Position numbers and translations under genes: made by a program. DNA of 64,000 nt from Agelaius tricolor (taxonomy: Eukaryota > Chordata > Aves > Passeriformes > Icteridae), in the NCBI GenBank assembly GCA_023055355.1, contig JALJCS010000015.1:13560501-13624500 (forward strand), in the 5' to 3' direction. Below the pieces are notes generated by a model. That model ran no database searches, was not told where the DNA came from, and worked only from the letters and a program-made list of their open reading frames with translations. Below are positions 1 through 64,000 of the stretch, piece by piece. How positions within the stretch are numbered: the stretch's first letter is position 1; every line of letters begins with the position of its first letter.

Positions 1-36735
<36,735 letters not shown>

Positions 36736-36833
36736 CCCCGCGCGGCGCTCAGCGACTGCTTGGGTGGCGATCCCGCCGCCAGGAGAGAAAAGAAACATAA
36801 AAATAACGGGAAAAAAAAACAACCCCAAAGCAA

Positions 36834-36889
36834 CCACACACAGACACACAGACACACACACGCGTGGGGAAAAAAAAAAAAAAAAAAAA
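36834..36889 (+). repeat. CA repeat followed by a 20-base A tract
   Basis: An interrupted CA microsatellite (36834-36862) and A run (36870-36889) in the isoform A 3'UTR, about 100 bases after the stop. Confidence 0.9.
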
Positions 36890-36969
36890 CGAAAAAAACA
36901 GATTGAAGGAGAGAAAAAAAAAGTCATCATAATCATGCGAGTTGGTAAATAAAAAGGCATAAGGAAAAA

Positions 36970-36997
36970 TTATATATATACGTATATATATATATAA
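36970..36997 (+). repeat. AT microsatellite in GNAO1-A 3'UTR
   Basis: A TA dinucleotide repeat with one CG interruption. Similar short AT repeats lie at 37812-37828 and 38333-38355. Confidence 0.9.
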
Positions 36998-37373
36998 AAA
37001 CAATCCACACCCACCTTTTTAGTTTGTTTTTTTGAACCGCCTTGTCCCACCAGGCTCCTCCCTCCGGCCCGCAGTGTCCCAGCCTGAGGGCACCCCCGGG
37101 CCGGGGGCTCTGCCCGGCCTCACCATCCCACAGCTCCCCGTACCGGCAGGGAAAGGGGAAAGGGCAGCGCCCGGGGTCACTCCGGTTCTCCTCCCAGCAG
37201 TTATTTGACCATGGGCTGCTATTTTTTAATTATCATTATTATAATTCATTATTGTGGGTTGGCTTTTTAAAATTATTATTATTTTGATTAATTTTTTTTT
37301 CCAGCATGGGCAAGGCCGGGCTGCCCCTGCCCCTGCCTGTCCCGGCCCTGCTGCCACCTTCAGAAACAAAAAG

Positions 37374-37428
37374 ATTTTTCTTTTTTTTCTTTTCTTTTTT
37401 CCTTTCTTTTTTTTTTTTTTTTTTTTTT
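37374..37428 (+). repeat. T-rich tract in GNAO1-A 3'UTR
   Basis: A nearly pure T tract with a few C interruptions, ending at 37428. Confidence 0.9.
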
Positions 37429-38305
37429 AAATAAGGAGGGAAAAAATTGGAAACTTCCCCCGGCCACATGTCACAGCTAAAAAAGGAAATAACAAGCAGA
37501 TCTTCTCCCATTTCCCACCCTGACTGTTCGGGGGGAAGGCTGCAGTGGGGCATCCTCCTCCTGCTCCCTTCCCAGGGTTTCAGGAGGCTTAGGTCGGATT
37601 TTCTGAATTCCCACCCCAGTTCAGGCCAAAGCCCTCACCAGCCGGAGCCGGTGGGTTTTTCCCATTTTTTCCCTCCTGGTTTAACAGCTCCCTGCTCCCG
37701 GTCACAGCTCACTCTCCAGATCCGTATCCAAAAGCACAGCTCAGCCCCCCAGCCACAGTTCCCCTCATCCCTCCTTCAGGGCCGACCAGGGACATCAGGG
37801 AGGGCTATACAAATATATATATATATATTTTGGTTTATTTTATTTTTTGTTTAGAGTATTTTTTTGTTTTTGTTTTGTTATTATTTTTAACTCTTTCCAG
37901 TGAATGCTTTTTTGTGCTGCTTTTCTCTCCCCCTCTCCTGCCCCAGTCCTCTCTCCCTTTTAGTGAATGGTGTTTTCTCTCTCATGTGGGGATGTTTGTG
38001 CTGCAAAATAAGAAAAAAGGGGAAAAAAAAAGAAAAAAAAACTTAAAAAAGCAAACTTAAAAAAAAAAGCAAGAATGAAAATAATTTAAAAGTTTTAAAA
38101 AACACACACAAAACCACAAAAAAATAACTTAAAAAATAATAAAAAAACAAGAAAAATCGAATGTAGTGTTTACATTGAAGCCACTGTTTTCATGACCAAT
38201 CCCTTGTCATTTCTACTTTGATTAGTAACCAGACGTCTTCACAGTTTCACTTTTACGAGTTACCTTTGCTGAAGAAGAGCAGTCACACCTGTTCAAAAGA
38301 AAATG

Positions 38306-38315
38306 AATAAATAAA
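38306..38315 (+). terminator. GNAO1: Overlapping poly(A) signals, GNAO1 isoform A
   Basis: Two AATAAA hexamers overlap (38306-38311 and 38310-38315). They could give a slightly shorter A transcript than the signal at 38468. Confidence 0.5.
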
Positions 38316-38467
38316 GAGGAAACTTAAAAAAAGATATTATATATATATATATATAAAAAGCGCCAGGTCTTTCTAAGCCTTTCTATTACCAATCAGTGAG
38401 GTTTCTGTGATATATTACACACTGCCAATCTCTTTCTCTGACTAATGGAAAAATTCATGTGTAGCTC

Positions 38468-38473
38468 AATAAA
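38468..38473 (+). terminator. GNAO1: Distal poly(A) signal, GNAO1 isoform A
   Basis: AATAAA followed by a T/G-rich stretch (about 38480-38490). It is the last plus-strand signal before the sequence becomes GC-rich intergenic DNA. Confidence 0.65.
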
Positions 38474-38490
38474 GAGAATGTTTGTCTGTA

Positions 38491-39594
38491 CCCCGGGCTC
38501 TCCCTCCCGCGCCTCCGCCTCCTTCTTTCCCCCACGCCTGCCTGCCTCCTTCCAAAGAGAGGAAGAAAAAATACCAAAAATCACATTTTGGGGGGATTTG
38601 CTGCTGGTAGCAGAGGGAGAAGGGAACTATGGATTGGTGCAAGTATAGAATTTGTGTAAATCTTAAGAAAGCTGTGTGTGGAAGCTCTCTGTTGCTTCCA
38701 AAGCAAAGGTCCCCTCAGGCAAGAAAAGATTTTTATTTCTTTAGGGAAAGCAAAGCTAATCACCAGGGTGAGTCCTTCATTTATGGCAACACACATCCCA
38801 CAATATTCAAGTTTTTCCCCCTGAAAGTGGAAGGTTTTCCAAGAAAGTTGAGGTTTTCTCCCTGCTGCTCCGGGAGATTCAGGGTTTGTTTGGATTTTTG
38901 GGGGGGTTGGGGTTTTTTCCCAGTTTGGGTTTTTCCTGCACTCTCCTTCATCCCAGGTCCCCAGCTCCTGTGCCTGCCAGCACTGGTCACCATGACCACG
39001 GGTGGGACTCTTGGAGAGCCACCAGCCCCTGGGCACAGCACTGGCACTGCCTGGCACGGGGCTGGCTCTGGGCACACCTGGCATCCCCTCCTGTACCACG
39101 GGAACGCTTCCAAACTCCATGGGAACACCTGGGATGGAGCCGTAGGCACGGTGACCCAGGCATCCAGGACCTCCTGTGGCACCCCGCATGTCCCCTGCCC
39201 AGCCCCGGGGAGGGAGGGAGGGAGGGAGAGCAGCAGCAACTCCTGACCAACACACGGCTTTTCCAAGGCTCCTGCTGTTTACAGCCACCAGAAGCGTATG
39301 CTGGCACTGGGAAAGTCGATCAGGCCTCTCCTCAGATGACCTCCCTTCCCAGGGAGGCAGAGCCAGCCAAGAGGCCAGCACTGGTCCTGTGCTCCTGTGC
39401 ACAAACCAGCCTTTCACGGCTCAAGCGTGTCACTCTGCAGCGCTGCCGCAGGCAAAGGTGCCATCCAGCGGCTGGCCAGGGTCCACTCCTCAGGGAGCTG
39501 CCGGGAAACGTCAGGAGTGCAACAGAAGCCTGGAAAGAACAGCCCAAGACTCTGAAACACCATAAAAAAACATGAGAAATCACACTACAGAAAT
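38491..39594. other. Intergenic gap between convergent GNAO1 and AMFR
   Basis: About 1.1 kb between the inferred 3' ends. It contains overlapping open frames on both strands of 205-278 codons (38581-39417 minus; 38629-39246 and 38886-39575 plus). None has a recognised domain, and all sit in GC-rich DNA with few stops. A GGGA repeat with five G runs lies at 39207-39228. Confidence 0.7.
39207..39228 (+). repeat. GGGA repeat
   Basis: Five runs of at least three G separated by single A, able to form a G-quadruplex, in the gap between the two 3' ends. Confidence 0.9.
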
Positions 39595-39620
39595 TTACAA
39601 TTTCCAACACTGATCAAGGT

Positions 39621-39626
39621 TTTATT
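39621..39626 (-). terminator. AMFR: Distal poly(A) signal of AMFR
   Basis: TTTATT on the plus strand, AATAAA on the minus strand. It is the last such signal in AMFR orientation before the intergenic gap. A second one is at 39752-39757. Confidence 0.6.
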
Positions 39627-39751
39627 TTTGTTTCGTTGGGGTTTTTTTAACAGTAAAAACAAAACAGCTGTGTTCAAAGCAAAACCAAAGATCTCAAAAA
39701 AATTTTTTGAGGTTTACTAACAGCATTGCAAGGTAAGGCTTCCCAAAGAGT

Positions 39752-39757
39752 TTTATT
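39752..39757 (-). terminator. AMFR: Upstream alternative poly(A) signal of AMFR
   Basis: AATAAA on the minus strand, about 130 bases before the distal signal. Confidence 0.45.
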
Positions 39758-40961
39758 GAAATAAATTATTTTCACCTAAACATCGATGCAATTCCTCTCA
39801 TTAAATTCACCTTCACCTAAAAACCAACAGTAAAAAAATTACCAACAATTCTAGATAATACTGAGCTCCTTCTAAAGGACGGTGAAACTAGAACTCACTC
39901 TTCAGAAGTTTAAAAATTAAGTCACTGCCATGTAAAATTCAACTAGGTAAGCTAGCGGCGGCGGCGCCAAGGGGATCTCAAAAGTTCTTAAGAAAATCCA
40001 GGTTAGCAGGTTGGGCTGCAGCCAGCAAAGGTCCAGCTGCCCCCGTTCCTCCAGTCTTTCTGAATAAACTCAGGGTGAGGTTGTGGGGTAAAAAAATGAA
40101 ATAAAAAGCAAGATAATAGAGGGATCTCTGCACCGTCCCATCCGTGTGGTGCTGGAGTCCAGGACAGGCAGGTTTTGACTCCCTCGGCTCATGGCAACAC
40201 CGTAACCTCGCCTTAGGTCCCTCTTCTTCACTCCATCCCCCTCTGTCCCTCACTTGTTCCTGGACATAAAGGCAAAGTGCAGCCCTGGGGATGAACAGAG
40301 CCAAACCTCTGCCAGTGCAGAAGAGCCCAGCAACAGTGAACTACTTTATGCGGGAATCAGCGCTTTGCTGCACAATTCATGAATTCAGGTTTTTCTGTGC
40401 TGTGTAGCCAGACAACTTCATCCAGTGTAAGAACCTCCCAGCGAGGCTCCCCCAGCCCTTCAAGCTGCCCTATGTAACACCCTGGCTGCTGAAGGAACAG
40501 GGACTGAGGAGCCTGCTCGTCTAACACAGGGCTTGCTGCAAGCTTCTAAGCTTCCTTCCCTCGGAGTAACTGGCCCTGATCTCGAGCAGAACGTGCCCGT
40601 GCACTCCGTGACCTGCACCCACAGCTACCTCAGAACACACTTCCCCAGCCTCTGCTGTGCCGTCAGCCCCATAGCTCATGCCAGCTGCAGAAGTCATGCC
40701 CGTGGTTTAGAAATTGCCTTTTGTTGTGTAGAGGATCAACGTCACATAGAAAATATTACAAAAAAGGTTAATTTGTCAGCTGTCCAAACATTATTAGACC
40801 ACATGCTTTATACAGCAGAGAGGCAGCCAGCTCACTCGGCAGCACAGCCAGCTGAACTCTGAAGAGACACTTTCTTGCTGGTATAGAAAGCGCAGGGTTT
40901 TTTGTATGTAATTTATTTATTCAACGTTGCTCACGAGGAGGAGGAGGAGGGGCAGCGAGCG

Positions 40962-63793
<22,832 letters not shown>

Positions 63794-64000
63794 CTGGAAA
63801 GAAATAAAGCAGTCAGTGACAAATACTTTTGCCCTATTTAGAAGAAGGGAGAGAAGGGGAGCCTAACAAAACCTGCCATTGTTCACGGAACAGTATTAGT
63901 TGCCTTTTCTTTTGATGAAATTTAAGCCTGGCCTCTTTCAAGACACATGAAGTAGCTGATAAGTCTTAGCTTTTTTTTTTCTAGAAATACTAGCACAGTT
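63794..64000 (-). other. AMFR: AMFR intron 1 (3' end only)
   Basis: The last 207 bp of intron 1, upstream of exon 2. The rest of the intron and exon 1 are outside the window. Confidence 0.9.

Larger units (their letters stand above)
36736..38490 (+). other. GNAO1: GNAO1 isoform A 3'UTR
   Basis: An A/T-rich 3'UTR starting after the 8A stop. It contains a CA repeat, two A-rich tracts, three short AT repeats and a T tract. Overlapping AATAAA hexamers lie at 38306-38311 and 38310-38315. The distal AATAAA at 38468-38473, followed by a T/G-rich stretch, is the likely end. The cleavage position is inferred at about 15-20 bases past that signal. Confidence 0.75.
39595..40961 (-). other. AMFR: AMFR 3'UTR
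   Basis: About 1.37 kb from the stop to the inferred cleavage site past the distal AATAAA (39626 to 39621, minus). Other minus-strand AATAAA hexamers are at 39757-39752 and, only about 45 bases past the stop, at 40921-40912. The length is like that of other vertebrate AMFR genes. The exact end is inferred. Confidence 0.7.

Noticed and set aside
38581..39575. Overlapping long frames (278 codons minus; 205 and 229 codons plus) in the gap between the genes
   Set aside because: Frames are open on both strands at once, which is typical of GC-rich DNA. No recognisable domain was found, and the left end runs through proline/glycine-rich simple sequence.

Overview
The window is vertebrate nuclear DNA, almost certainly from a bird. 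It has short conserved exons with GT-AG splice sites in kilobase-scale introns, chicken-repeat-1 (CR1) LINE 3' ends, and the GNAO1-AMFR tail-to-tail gene pair known from human 16q12.2. No operons, phage, CRISPR or bacterial signals are present. Most open reading frames over 60 codons are chance frames inside introns or UTRs.

Left part (1 to about 38490, + strand): the 3' half of GNAO1, the G protein alpha-o subunit gene. Exon 5 (12365-12493) and exon 6 (13196-13325) are shared. Two alternative terminal cassettes follow: 7B-8B (21447-21600, 25585-25772), then 7A-8A (34602-34755, 36548-36735). Each cassette encodes the last 113 residues (242-354) with its own stop and 3'UTR, so the locus makes Go2 (B) or Go1 (A). 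Exons 1-4 lie upstream of the window.

Middle (about 38490 to 39600): the short gap where the two genes meet tail to tail. The last GNAO1-A poly(A) signal is at 38468-38473 (+). The last AMFR poly(A) signal is at 39621-39626 (-).

Right part (about 39600 to 64000, - strand): AMFR (gp78), an ER-membrane RING E3 ubiquitin ligase. Thirteen exons (2-14) are resolved to the base and encode 557 residues that read through in phase. Only exon 1 lies beyond 64000. The membrane segments, RING, CUE, UBE2G2-binding (G2BR) and C-terminal p97-binding helix are all recognisable.

I found no unknown protein system. The most useful non-textbook signals are regulatory or structural. They are a cluster of three UGCAUG (RBFOX) motifs before exon 7B, a long CU-rich tract before exon 7A, two CpG-dense islands inside GNAO1, a perfect CRE in intron 6, a candidate distal poly(A) site that would give the B isoform a roughly 6 kb 3'UTR, and a diverged direct repeat of about 160 bp on either side of AMFR exon 5. 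Exon numbers and human comparisons come from family knowledge; coordinates and reading frames were read from the sequence by hand.
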